Origin: Streptomyces sp. JHA26
GTDB taxonomy: Bacteria; Actinomycetota; Actinomycetes; Streptomycetales; Streptomycetaceae
Direction: 5' to 3'
Assembly: GCF_002005565.1 (NCBI RefSeq)
Contig: NZ_BDJC01000041.1
Coordinates: 1-63,790, forward strand
DNA: 63,790 nucleotides
In this document: one piece after another, positions 1-8,336 of the stretch
Layout of the letters: each line of letters opens with the position of its first letter
How positions within the stretch are numbered: position 1 is the first letter of the stretch
Notes under the pieces: model-generated
What the model was told of the DNA's origin: nothing
The model's input: only the letters and a program-made list of their open reading frames with translations
Database searches by the model: none
Translations under genes and position numbers: made by a program

Positions 1-144
1 GGGGTCAAGGCCCGACGCCTCCCGGCCACATGTGGCGGCAAGCTGAGCCCGGGGACAGGCTTGTAGGAGAACCCTCCATGACCCTGGCTCCTTCTGAGGG
101 AAGCTAATGTTCCCTTTCACCTACGACCCCCTGCCGCAGAATCC

Positions 145-2046
145 ATGCGCGCGGCTCGCTCGACGCGGTCCGCACGCGGGTTTCCCGTCACCAGCACCGA
201 TGACACCGTGAAGCGGGAAGCCAGTGTCCTCGCCCGTCAGATGCGGGTGGTACGTCGGGTGGGAACCGATGAGGCGGTCGCACCGACGGGCCGCTTGCGA
301 GGGCGCCGTACGGCCGGTGTGCGTGCTGTCCCGTCGACCGGTGGACACCCACTGGATGCGGCCATGCGGAGTCGGACGGAGGGGGCCCTCGGGTACGACT
401 TCGGTCGCGTGCGGGTGCACGGTGGGCACAAGGCCGCCGACATGGCACGCCACCTGTCGCCACGGGCGCACAGTGTGGGACAGGACATCGCCCTGGGAGC
501 GGGCGAATCCGTCCGTGGTGCAGGCAACCGGTGTCTACCCGTGCGCGAACTTCCCCATACCGTCCAATACGATGTTCCCGGCCGCACGGCCATCGCTCGC
601 ACACCCACGTCGGCCGCGGCGCCATCGCCGCCCCAGCAGCGGAACGACTCGACGAACACGCAGTCCGCCACCATGAGAGCGGCGGTCCCCGACGTGCTGC
701 AGTCCCGCGGGCAGCCTCTCGACACCGCCACACGCACGCGGATGGAAGACCGTCTGTCCCACGACTTCGGCCAGGTGCGGGTCCACGCCGACGCCAGAGC
801 CGCGGAGTCGGCACATGCGTTTGGGGCGACCGCGTACACGGTGGGAAGGGACATCGTCTTCGGCGCGGGACAGTACAGGCCGAGCACCGGCGGCGGGGAC
901 AAGTTACTGGCCCACGAACTGGCCCATGTGATCCAGCAGGAGACCGCGCTCGAGGGTGTCCGGGGCTCAGCGTTCGCGCCGGCCGGCGGGGAGTCACTGG
1001 AAGACGAGGCGCAAGCGGCCGCCGAAAGCGTCACTGGTGGCCGTCAGGCCAGGGTGACCGGAAGGGTGAACACGGTCGGCCTGCAGCGGCAGCAGCCGCA
1101 GGCACACAAAGTGGGCGAGCTGGGGGAGCTGTACCTCAGCCAGGCGTTGGACCGCATGGGCTATGTCGTGCTTCCCGACGCGTCCAAGGCCTTGACCACG
1201 ACGGGAATCGACCTGGTGGTGTGGGACCCGAGAAAAAATGTCGTATGGCTCATGGACAACAAGTCATTGGCGCGGGGAATCGCTGACGCCCCTGCCCTGT
1301 CAGGGCCCCAGTTCCCGGAGAACCTTCGCAAGGTCAAGGAGTGGCTGCGCTCGAACTGGGCCAGCAAGGAGGCAGCTGCGGCGCTCCGAGCATTGAACGC
1401 GGAGAGATATGTGAAGGTCGTCTCCAATTTCAACGCCATGGGCGGAGTTCGATTCACTCCCTCACTCTTCAGCAGAGGGCTGACGGCCTACGATGTCCGC
1501 CTGATGCGGTTGTTCACCAGCCATGCCGAGTGGGAGGCAGCGTTCGGCAAGCTCATTCTTCAACGGGGGATCCGCCTGACGGGGACGCGTGGATCGGCAA
1601 CCGTGGGAAGCATGCTGATCACGATACTGGCCGTCGCGGGCTCTCTGTACCTGTACCGCGCGGTGGGAGCAAAGACCCAGCAACTCGTGGGAGAAGCAGT
1701 AGGGGGTATGGCCGTTGATGCGCTGCTCGTCCGCATCGCCGGCGCCTCCGTAGGGGTGATCGCGAGCCTGCTTTTGGGGTTGGAGTCCGACGAACCGGCT
1801 TCGGTGAGGGAGCGCCGGAAGAACATCGATGAAGTCATCGCGGCCCTTCCCGAACTTCAATACGACAAGCTCTCGGAGGAGGAACAGAACGAGATCCGAA
1901 AAACGATCGGCGAGCTCGTGGACAATCCGCTGGAGGTGCCCCCGCCACCGCCACCCCCGTACCCAGTGGCCCCGGCCCCGGGGCTGGCCCGGCCGAACCC
2001 TCCGCCTCCGCCTCTCCCGCCGGCGCCGCCGGTGGGGCGACCATGA
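145..2046 (+). CDS. Tandem DUF4157 (eCIS core domain) protein with nuclease-like and membrane C-terminus; candidate eCIS cargo
   Basis: The 633-residue protein carries two DUF4157 metallopeptidase-like units. The first (about residues 69-142) has the zinc motif degraded to RELPH. The second (about 190-265) keeps an intact HELAH at 257-261. DUF4157 is the eCIS core domain, typical of proteins loaded by or encoded with contractile particles. A following segment (about 322-400) contains GELGELYLSQAL, then GIDLVV, then a strand ending MDNKSL. This resembles a PD-(D/E)xK nuclease core with DxK instead of ExK. Two hydrophobic helices lie at about 490-545, and the tail is Pro-rich. There is no signal peptide. 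A TTA codon at 904-906 could make expression depend on the bldA tRNA. No good ribosome site precedes 145, so the start may lie further in. Cargo function is inferred. Confidence 0.8.
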   Translation: MRAARSTRSARGFPVTSTDDTVKREASVLARQMRVVRRVGTDEAVAPTGRLRGRRTAGVRAVPSTGGHPLDAAMRSRTEGALGYDFGRVRVHGGHKAADMARHLSPRAHSVGQDIALGAGESVRGAGNRCLPVRELPHTVQYDVPGRTAIARTPTSAAAPSPPQQRNDSTNTQSATMRAAVPDVLQSRGQPLDTATRTRMEDRLSHDFGQVRVHADARAAESAHAFGATAYTVGRDIVFGAGQYRPSTGGGDKLLAHELAHVIQQETALEGVRGSAFAPAGGESLEDEAQAAAESVTGGRQARVTGRVNTVGLQRQQPQAHKVGELGELYLSQALDRMGYVVLPDASKALTTTGIDLVVWDPRKNVVWLMDNKSLARGIADAPALSGPQFPENLRKVKEWLRSNWASKEAAAALRALNAERYVKVVSNFNAMGGVRFTPSLFSRGLTAYDVRLMRLFTSHAEWEAAFGKLILQRGIRLTGTRGSATVGSMLITILAVAGSLYLYRAVGAKTQQLVGEAVGGMAVDALLVRIAGASVGVIASLLLGLESDEPASVRERRKNIDEVIAALPELQYDKLSEEEQNEIRKTIGELVDNPLEVPPPPPPPYPVAPAPGLARPNPPPPPLPPAPPVGRP

Positions 2047-2408
2047 TCTTCGGTGATGCCCACACCTGCAGGGGAGGTCGCCGGTGACGAGTCGAGCAGC
2101 AAGCCGCTCCCCTCCGCCGAGCACCGAGGCTCCGCCACTTCGCCCACCACATGCCGGCCTCCTGTGCCGACGGCGACGGATATCGGGCGCCCCCATCAGA
2201 TCACTCACACACCACCAACGAACCAAAAACCAAACCGTTTTATGTCGGTACGAGGGCGGGATGCGACGCCACGCCACCGGCGATAACATGGATATAACGG
2301 CCGTGTAATCCTGGTGGTCGGTAGCTAAATGCCCGTAGCGTTCCTTCGCGCGTCTTCGTGTCCCTTGTTTTCCTGGGGTCGAAGGCTGCGGGAAAGGAAG
2401 GGAAAGCA
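2047..2408. other. Intergenic region without a recognisable gene
   Basis: I see no supported gene in these 362 bases. The stretch from about 2215 to 2340 is less GC-rich than its surroundings and is the likely promoter region for the lysin gene that follows. A purine-rich ribosome site (GGAAAGGAAGGGAAA, 2391-2405) closes it. Confidence 0.5.
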
Positions 2409-4166
2409 ATGAGTCAGACGGACAGCCTCATCGCCATCGAGAAGGCTGAAGTGGGATACCGTGAAGGTTTCTCGAACGGCCACTACAACAACCACCAGAA
2501 ATTTTCCCCCGCCGTTCCTGGACTGGAGTGGTCACAGAATCAGGCATGGTGTCAGACCTTTCAGTCCTGGGCCTTCCAGCAGGCCGGTGTGAAGGGTCTG
2601 GCGCCTGTGACCGCCTCATGCCCAACGGCTGTCAACTGGTACAAGAGCAGCAGCAGGTTCTCGTATTATCCTGCAATCGGGGCGATGGTGTTTTTCGGTC
2701 CCTCGGGAGGCCAACACGTCGGGCTTGTCTACGAGTATGACGCACATTATGCGTACACCATCGAAGGGAACACCAATGCCAACGGCTCGTCCGAGGGCAA
2801 CGGGGTCTACCTGAAAAAGCGCGCCCGTCGGGACAGTCATCTCTACGGATACGGGCTGCCGAAATTCTCGGAGTGGATCATCACGGCAGATCCGGGCTTG
2901 AAGGATAAACCCGGATATACCTACATGACTGCCGCCTCCTCCCATGGTGAGTCCGACGCACTGTCCGTGGCAGATGTCGAAGAGGCACTGCCGTGGATGT
3001 CCTCGAACCAGCTCGCCTGGGCGGCCACTCACCCCACCGCCGAGGAGCAGGCCACGGAAAACGGCGACGGCACCACGGCGGACGCTGTCGCCCTCCTTCA
3101 GGATGCGTTGGAAAAGGTCATGGGTGTCGCCCCGGGCGACCCGTACTCCGTGTTCGAGGCGGAGACGCAGGAACTCTTCGAGCGGTTCCGCACGGAGAAG
3201 CTGGGCTGCTCCGGAGCGGACAGCCACGGCGTTCCCGGCACGCAGGAGCTGGTCGAACTGGGCAAGCAGTCGGAGCTGTTCAACGTCAGGGCGGGTTCGT
3301 CCCCGGCGGCAGAGCAGCTCTGGGTCAGCCTGAACCAGGTGGTCTGGGCCTCGGCCCACAGCGCCCGGGAGGAGCGGGCGCAGCCGGGCGGGGACGCCAG
3401 CCCGAAGGCCGATGTGGCTCTGGTGCAGGACGGGTTGGAGAGGGTCATGCATACGGACGTGGCCGATGAGCGCGGGATCTTCGAGACCGCCACTCAGAAC
3501 CTTTACGACGAGTTTCGTCGTACGATGCTGCACCTCTCCGGCAGTGACGCCGTCGGGACCCCCGGCATGCAGTCGCTGACGGAACTCGGGCAGCGCGCCG
3601 GACTGTTCCGGGTGCGTACCGGTTTCCCGGTGGGCGTGACGACAGATGCCGCAGGCCTGGATGCCATGGGGCAGATCGACCCGAAGCAGGTGACGTTCCA
3701 TCGGTGCACACCCGAGGGTACGCTGGAGGACTGGGTCGCTCAGGCGAGTACAGCAGCCGGAGTCCAGGCGAGCAGCCATTGGGTGAAAGGCTTCAGGACG
3801 GCCGTCGCACGTGAATCGTCCGGCAACCCCAACGCCTGCAACCTGTGGGACGCCAATGCCAAAACGCCTCCTGGCTTCAGCAAGGTCAAGGACTTCGGAG
3901 ACGGCTATCTGGGCGACGGGCGGATCGTGAGGCTGAACGGTTCACTCACACATTTCCAGTGCTCCAGGGGTATCGTGCAGTGCATTCCGCAAACATTTGC
4001 CCAGCGTCATGCTCCCGGTACCTCGGTGAACATCTACGACCCCGTGGCATGCATCGCCGCCGCGATGCGGTACGTCCGTACCCGGTACGGCGTCGCCGTC
4101 GACGGTTCCGATCTCGCCAAGAAGGTCCAGCAGTTCGACCCCAACCGGCCGCCCCACGGGTACTGA
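2409..4166 (+). CDS. CHAP amidase / lytic transglycosylase two-domain peptidoglycan hydrolase without signal peptide
   Basis: The 585-residue protein joins two cell-wall-degrading domains. An N-terminal CHAP domain (about 5-155) shows the Cys in NQAWCQTF (Cys48) and the His in GGQHVGLVYEYD (His103). The C-terminal domain (about 455-585) looks like a lysozyme-type transglycosylase, with the probable catalytic Glu in VARESSGNPNA (about 469), then SRGIVQCIPQTF and YDPVACIAAAMRYV. Between them are two copies of a roughly 100-residue repeat that begin with LPWMSSNQLAWA and LWVSLNQVVWAS. No signal peptide or membrane segment is visible, so export by the usual routes is not indicated; loading into the injection particle or a lytic role is possible. 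ATG 2409 follows a strong purine-rich ribosome site and is preferred over 2358. Confidence 0.85.
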   Translation: MSQTDSLIAIEKAEVGYREGFSNGHYNNHQKFSPAVPGLEWSQNQAWCQTFQSWAFQQAGVKGLAPVTASCPTAVNWYKSSSRFSYYPAIGAMVFFGPSGGQHVGLVYEYDAHYAYTIEGNTNANGSSEGNGVYLKKRARRDSHLYGYGLPKFSEWIITADPGLKDKPGYTYMTAASSHGESDALSVADVEEALPWMSSNQLAWAATHPTAEEQATENGDGTTADAVALLQDALEKVMGVAPGDPYSVFEAETQELFERFRTEKLGCSGADSHGVPGTQELVELGKQSELFNVRAGSSPAAEQLWVSLNQVVWASAHSAREERAQPGGDASPKADVALVQDGLERVMHTDVADERGIFETATQNLYDEFRRTMLHLSGSDAVGTPGMQSLTELGQRAGLFRVRTGFPVGVTTDAAGLDAMGQIDPKQVTFHRCTPEGTLEDWVAQASTAAGVQASSHWVKGFRTAVARESSGNPNACNLWDANAKTPPGFSKVKDFGDGYLGDGRIVRLNGSLTHFQCSRGIVQCIPQTFAQRHAPGTSVNIYDPVACIAAAMRYVRTRYGVAVDGSDLAKKVQQFDPNRPPHGY

Positions 4167-4251
4167 AGTGAAGCGTTCCGGGCCAGGGGAGTCGCTTGTG
4201 GTGGGCGCAGGGCGACGGTAAGTCCGAAGAGTCGGCGGAAGATTCTCCCAA

Positions 4252-5153
4252 GAGCTCGTGACACGATCATGGGCGGACCTTCTTGAGGCGTCTCCAGCAG
4301 ATGAGGCTACAGACCAACGAGACGAAAACATCGTGGAGTTCGGTTCGGCGTTCCCAACGGACGGCAAGGCGTTCGAACTGGTGGAGCAGAGCGAAGGTCT
4401 GCTCGACGACGTGGCGGAGCTTGCCCAAGCCCTTGATGCTCGGGGCGCCCTTGCGGGAGATGACCGGCGAGATCCGCCGCTTGCGCGGCTCTCGGCGGTT
4501 GGGGTTGGAGTCGTAGCCCTTGTCGCCGGGGAGCGAGTCGGGGCGGCGGCGCGGACGCCCGCGCCGTCCGGCCACGGGCGGGATGCCGTCGACCAGGGCT
4601 AGGGTCTGGATGACGTCGTTGACGTTGGCCGCGGTGGTGATGACCTTGAGCGGGGTGCCGCGTCCGTCGCGGATCAGGTGGTGCTTGCTCCCCGTCTTCC
4701 GTCGGTCGACGGGCGACGGACCAGTGTCGGAGCCCCCCTTTTTTCCGCGCGGATGTAGGAGCCGTCCACGCACGCGCGGGACCAGTCGAGTTCGCCGGCC
4801 GCGTTCAGCTCGGCGAGCGGGATGCGGTGCAGCTGGTCGAAGACCCCGGCCTGCTGCCACCGCTCCAGGCGTCGCCAACAGGTCCGCCCGGAACCGGATC
4901 CCAGCTCCAGCGGCAGGAGTTGCCAGGATATGTCGTTGTGCAGGACGTACAGGATGCCCTGCAGACACAGCCGGTCCGCCACCGGCCGTGGGCCCGGCGA
5001 CTTCTTCGGCCAGGGTGTCAGCAGCGGCTCGATCAGCGCCCACAAGTCGTCGTCCGCGATCCATGGCCGGGTGCTCACATCCTCCCGAACGGCGGAATCG
5101 TCACATCGGTCACGCCGGACCAGGGCATTGCAACAAGATCGAGCTACGAGCTC
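4252..5153 (-). mobile_element. IS5-family insertion sequence (about 0.9 kb)
   Basis: The element holds one DDE transposase read on the minus strand. Imperfect terminal inverted repeats are visible: GAGCTCGTGACACGATC at 4252-4268 and its near complement at 5137-5153 (14 of 17 positions match). The transposase stop codon lies inside the left repeat. I could not define a target-site duplication with certainty. Confidence 0.75.
4267..5078 (-). CDS. IS5-family DDE transposase, two frames joined by probable programmed frameshift
   Basis: The N-terminal half (from GTG 5078, starting STRPWIADDDLWALIEPLL) carries the DUF4096-type domain and the first catalytic Asp in CVDGSYIRAEK. The C-terminal half lies in another frame and contains GPSPVDRRKTGSKHHL, LPGDKGYDS and the HVVEQTFALLHQF region with the last acidic residue. 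The frames meet at a run of six A and six G on the coding strand (plus-strand 4735-4746). Homopolymer runs of this kind are used for programmed frameshifting in several IS5 subgroups, so I regard the gene as probably functional rather than broken. Confidence 0.8.
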
Positions 5154-5320
5154 GTAGGACACGGTCTGACACTGCAACGGCCTTCGGCGTGACTGGTCGC
5201 CAGGCTGTTCGCTGGCCTGGGCTTGGATGGGGACCCGGGTGATGTCAGGGCGTGACGGGGAGGCTAGGGCCTGTCCGGCGGATCATGTGACTTCCCGCAC
5301 TCCGGCACGTTGGCATGTTC

Positions 5321-6201
5321 ATGGGGCGGGGAGATCCCACGAACGAGGAATGGGCCCGGCTGAAGCCGCGTCTGCCCAAGTCCGGCCAGCGCGGCGGGCG
5401 TTGGGCCAGCCACCGCAGGAGCATCAACGGGATCCTGTACCGGAACCGGACTGGGGTGCCGTGGCGGGATCTGCCTGCGCGGTTCGGCAAGTGGAAGACC
5501 GTGCATGAGAGGCACAGACGCTGGTCGGCGGACGGCACGTGGGACAAGATCTATGCGGCCGTCCTGGCTGACGCGGATGCCCGGGGCCGCATCGACTGGT
5601 CCATGGTGAGCGTGGACTCCACCACCTGCCGGGCCCACCAGCACGCCGCCGGGGCACGCAAGAAACCACCGCGAGTGCCGGGAAAAGACGCACGCCCCGG
5701 CAGCACCGCCCGGATGAGGGACTCGGACGCTCCCGGGGCGGCCTTACCTGCAAGATTCACCTCGCTGGAGAAGGCGGGCGCCGCCCCCTGGCCCTGCTGA
5801 TCACTCCGGGCCAGTGGGGCGACGCCCCGCAGCTCATCCCCGTCATGGAACGCATCCGCGTCGGCCGGCTCGGCGGCGGACGCCCGCGCACCCGCCCGGA
5901 CCACCTCGGCGGCGACAAGGCCTATTCCTCCCGGCGTAACCGCCGCTACCTGCGCAGACGGCAGATCAAGCACACCATCCCCGAGCCGAAGAACCAGCGG
6001 GCCAACCGCCAACGCCGCGGCAACAAGGGCGGACGGCCCACCGGCTTCGACAAAACGATCTACAAACGCAGAAACGAAGTAGAGCGCACGATCAACGCCC
6101 TCAAGAACTTCCGGGCCGTGGCGACGAGGTTCGACAAGCGTGTCTATGTCTTCCAGGGCACCGTGACCGTCGCAGCGATCCGGCTCTGGCTTCGGGGGTA
6201 G
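5321..6201 (+). CDS. IS5-family DDE transposase with -1 frameshift
   Basis: The first frame begins MGRGDPTNEEWARLKPRLP (ATG 5321, or 5315 two codons upstream) and includes the insertion-element domain and the first catalytic Asp in MVSVDSTTCRAHQHAAG. The family sequence then continues in the -1 frame: GRSRGGLTCKIHLAGEG, LLITPGQWGDAPQLIPVMERI, DKAYSSRRNR and NEVERTINALKNFR. The switch is best placed at the GGAAAAGA sequence near 5690, a plausible A-AAA-G slippery site. The total length of about 290 residues is normal for the family. Confidence 0.8.
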
Positions 6202-6297
6202 ACCCATTATCTCGGTGCAGGGATGCGTCTGTCACCGTTCTTCGGAATGATCTTTACACCCGATTCGCGCCTCTAGGCTTGCAGGCGGACGCAACGC

Positions 6298-6828
6298 ATG
6301 GATCCGACCTGGGAGTTGAGAGTGGTGCACGACGTTGCCGCGCTGGCCGTGGAACTGGCGGATATGGCTGCGGCCGATCACCAGTTGGCAGTCCGCGCGA
6401 ACAGCGATGACCCCGCCGAGCAGCTGGCGTGGCGGCGACTGACCGCTCGGCATGGCGACCGGCTCAACGAGATCATGGAGGAGTACGGCTGGCCGACGGC
6501 GGAACTGGTCGGCGAGGAGGCCGCACGCGCGGCATGGCTCATCGCTCAGCACGCCGACCGGCAGCTCGACGTTCAGCGTCGCGCCCTCCAGCTGATGCGG
6601 CAGGCAGTGTCGGCAGGCTCGGCCAGCCCGCGCGAACTGGCCTTCCTGCGCGACCGCACGCTGGTCAATGAGGGCCGCAAGCAGGTCTACGGAACTCAGA
6701 TCGCTGGTATGAAGGACGGGGCGCCGGTTCCTTGGCCCTGTGAAGAGCCCGACCGCATGGACGAACTCCGTGCGGAAGTCGGCATCGAGCCCTTCGACGA
6801 GTACGTCGCCAAGTTCTCCATGACCTGA
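6298..6828 (+). CDS. DUF6624 family protein, passenger gene inside an IS5-type element
   Basis: The 176-residue soluble protein matches the DUF6624 pattern: an acidic N-terminal helix region, EEYGWPTAELVGEEAARAAWLIAQHAD, then FLRDRTLVNEGRKQVYGTQ, and a C-terminal RAEVGIEPFDEYVAKFS. The function of the family is unknown to me; members often stand alone or near toxins and immunity genes in Streptomyces. The gene sits between the transposase and the right terminal repeat, so it would move with the element. The ribosome site before ATG 6298 is weak; GTG 6322 downstream of GGGAG is an alternative start. Confidence 0.75.
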   Translation: MDPTWELRVVHDVAALAVELADMAAADHQLAVRANSDDPAEQLAWRRLTARHGDRLNEIMEEYGWPTAELVGEEAARAAWLIAQHADRQLDVQRRALQLMRQAVSAGSASPRELAFLRDRTLVNEGRKQVYGTQIAGMKDGAPVPWPCEEPDRMDELRAEVGIEPFDEYVAKFSMT

Positions 6829-6905
6829 CGCCTCCTTCCCAGTCGCGTCCAGTGGATCACTGCCCGGGCTCACCTGCCGCGGACAATGACTCCGCCGGAC
6901 AGGCC

Positions 6906-7364
6906 CTAGCGAGGTGCTGCGAGTACGTCCCGGAGTACGTTCGCAAGCGTGATGCGGGCCAGCTCGTGCCCACGGTCTCCTCGATGCCCTCGTAGATGCT
7001 CTGCATTGCCGGCTGGATGCCGTGGCCCACCACGCATCCCTGGTCCGGGGTGGTGTGGTGCATGGCGAACAGCGGGCCGGGTTCCACTGCCTCGTACACG
7101 TCGAGCAGGGCCATCGACTCCAGCTCGCGTGCCAGCGACCAGCCGGCGCCCCCCGCCGGGACTTCACGAGCCCGGCCCCGCGCAGCTCGCCGAGCAGCCG
7201 TCTGATCACTACGGGGTGGGTGTTCGCGCTGGTCGCGATCTGCTCGGAGGTGGCGACCTCATGGCCCTGGCGCTGGTAGAGGCCGAACCAGGCCAGCGCG
7301 TGGCGGCGATGGTCAGCCTGCTGTTGGCGCTCGTGAGCTCCTCCTCTCGGTCACAACGGTTCAT
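6906..7364 (-). pseudogene. Rrf2-type transcriptional regulator, broken by several frameshifts
   Basis: Read across frames, the minus strand gives an Rrf2-family repressor: SANSRLTIAA, then ALAWFGLYQRQGHEVATSEQ, THPVVIRRLLGELRGAGLVKS, MALLDVYEAVEPGPLFAMHH and IQPAMQSIYEGIEETVG, ending ITLANVLRDVLAAPR. One-base shifts are needed near 7306, 7150 and 6968. The stop codon TAG lies within the CTAG at the edge of the neighbouring IS element. Rrf2 genes are often divergent from the oxidoreductase they control, as here. The gene is probably inactive. Confidence 0.75.
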
Positions 7365-7429
7365 GTTGCGACGACGCAGTCGTAACGGTGAAGGTTGCAA
7401 CGGGCTGTTGTAACAATTAAAGTTGCGAC
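7365..7429. promoter_or_regulatory. Cluster of GTTGCGAC-like repeats upstream of the SDR gene (candidate Rrf2 operator)
   Basis: Related 8-base motifs recur between the broken Rrf2 gene and the dehydrogenase: GTTGCGAC (7365-7372), GTCGTAAC (7379-7386, inverted), GTTGCAAC (7394-7401), GTTGTAAC (7407-7414) and GTTGCGAC (7422-7429). The first pair forms an imperfect inverted repeat with a 6-base spacer. The spacing suits a regulator site at the divergent promoter. Binding by Rrf2 is an inference. Confidence 0.5.
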
Positions 7430-7462
7430 TGTTGAAAAAGATCGATCAGCGAGGTGAGAAGA

Positions 7463-8218
7463 GTGAGCAAGCCACTCACGGGTAAGGTCGCCCTGGTCAC
7501 CGGGGGGTCGCGCGGACTGGGAGCCGCGACCGTACGGCTACTGGCCGAGCAGGGCGCCGACGTCGCCTTCACCTATGTCAGCTCCGAGAAGCGGGCGCAG
7601 GCCGTCGTCGACGAGGTGCACGGCAGGGGAGCCAAGGCCGTCGCCTTCAAGTCCGACCAGGCGGACACGAGCCGGGCGCCGGCGCTGATCGACGACGTGG
7701 TCGCGCACTTCGGTGGCCTGGACATCCTCGTCAACAACGCGGCGATCTCGGTGGAGCAGGGCCGCACGGTGGACGACCCGGACGCCGACACCGCCGCACT
7801 GGACCGGATGCACGCCACCAACTACCTCGGCGTGATCGCCGTCATCCGGGCCGCCTCCCGAGTGCTGCGCACGGGCGGCCGCATCATCACCGTGAGTTCC
7901 GGACTGGGCTCCCGGGTCGGCGTCCCGGGCGTTGCCGACTACGCGGCGACCAAGTCAGGCATCGAGAGGTACACCATGGGGGTCGCACGGGACCTCGGGC
8001 CCCGCGACATCACGGCCAACGTCGTGGAAGCCGGGCTGATGGACAGCGGCATGCAACCGCCGGACCCCAACACCCTCAAGGCCCTGCTCAGCTCGCTGTC
8101 CCTGCAACGCATGGGGCGCCCCGACGAAATCGCCGCGGCCATCGCCTTCCTCGCGAGCCCCGCCGCGTCGTACGTCACGGGCGCGGTGCTGGACGCCCAC
8201 GGCGGCTACAACGCCTGA
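7463..8218 (+). CDS. Short-chain dehydrogenase/reductase (SDR)
   Basis: This is a classical NAD(P)-dependent SDR of 251 residues. TGGSRGLG (13-20) is the cofactor loop, NNAAIS follows the fourth strand, and the catalytic Ser lies in ITVSSGLG with YAATK as the Tyr-x-x-x-Lys pair. The C-terminal ASYVTGAVLDAHGG is typical of 3-oxoacyl-ACP-reductase-like enzymes. The substrate cannot be read from the sequence. GTG 7463 has GAGGTGAGAAG at a good distance and is preferred over GTG 7454. It lies divergent from the broken Rrf2 regulator, and a strong terminator follows. Confidence 0.85.
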   Translation: MSKPLTGKVALVTGGSRGLGAATVRLLAEQGADVAFTYVSSEKRAQAVVDEVHGRGAKAVAFKSDQADTSRAPALIDDVVAHFGGLDILVNNAAISVEQGRTVDDPDADTAALDRMHATNYLGVIAVIRAASRVLRTGGRIITVSSGLGSRVGVPGVADYAATKSGIERYTMGVARDLGPRDITANVVEAGLMDSGMQPPDPNTLKALLSSLSLQRMGRPDEIAAAIAFLASPAASYVTGAVLDAHGGYNA

Positions 8219-8233
8219 ACCCGAACCCCTGCC

Positions 8234-8269
8234 GCGTGCCCCGAAGGACATCGCGCCTTCGGGGCACGC
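8234..8269 (+). terminator. Perfect 14-bp stem-loop after the SDR gene
   Basis: The arms GCGTGCCCCGAAGG and CCTTCGGGGCACGC are perfectly complementary and enclose an 8-base loop. The hairpin starts 16 bases after the SDR stop. There is no clear U-run, as is common in Streptomyces. Confidence 0.8.
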
Positions 8270-8336
8270 ACCGCCACCGACCTGCGTGTGCGTGGACACG
8301 CCTCAAGAAGCCCGGATCGTGATCGTGTTACGAGCT

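Larger units (their letters stand above)
5264..6909 (+). mobile_element. IS5-family element with a passenger gene, bounded by perfect inverted repeats
   Basis: A perfect 19-base inverted repeat, CTAGGGCCTGTCCGGCGGA, lies at 5264-5282 and in reverse complement at 6891-6909. The outer CTAG fits the 4-base target preference of the IS5 group, leaving a 15-16 base terminal repeat. The element is about 1.65 kb, much longer than usual. The extra length right of the transposase holds a complete DUF6624-type gene. I see no second internal copy of the repeat just after the transposase. Confidence 0.8.

Noticed and set aside
4252..6909. Composite transposon formed by the two adjacent IS5-type elements
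   Set aside because: The elements differ in terminal repeats and sit side by side with about 110 bases between them and no cargo between; they look like independent insertions.
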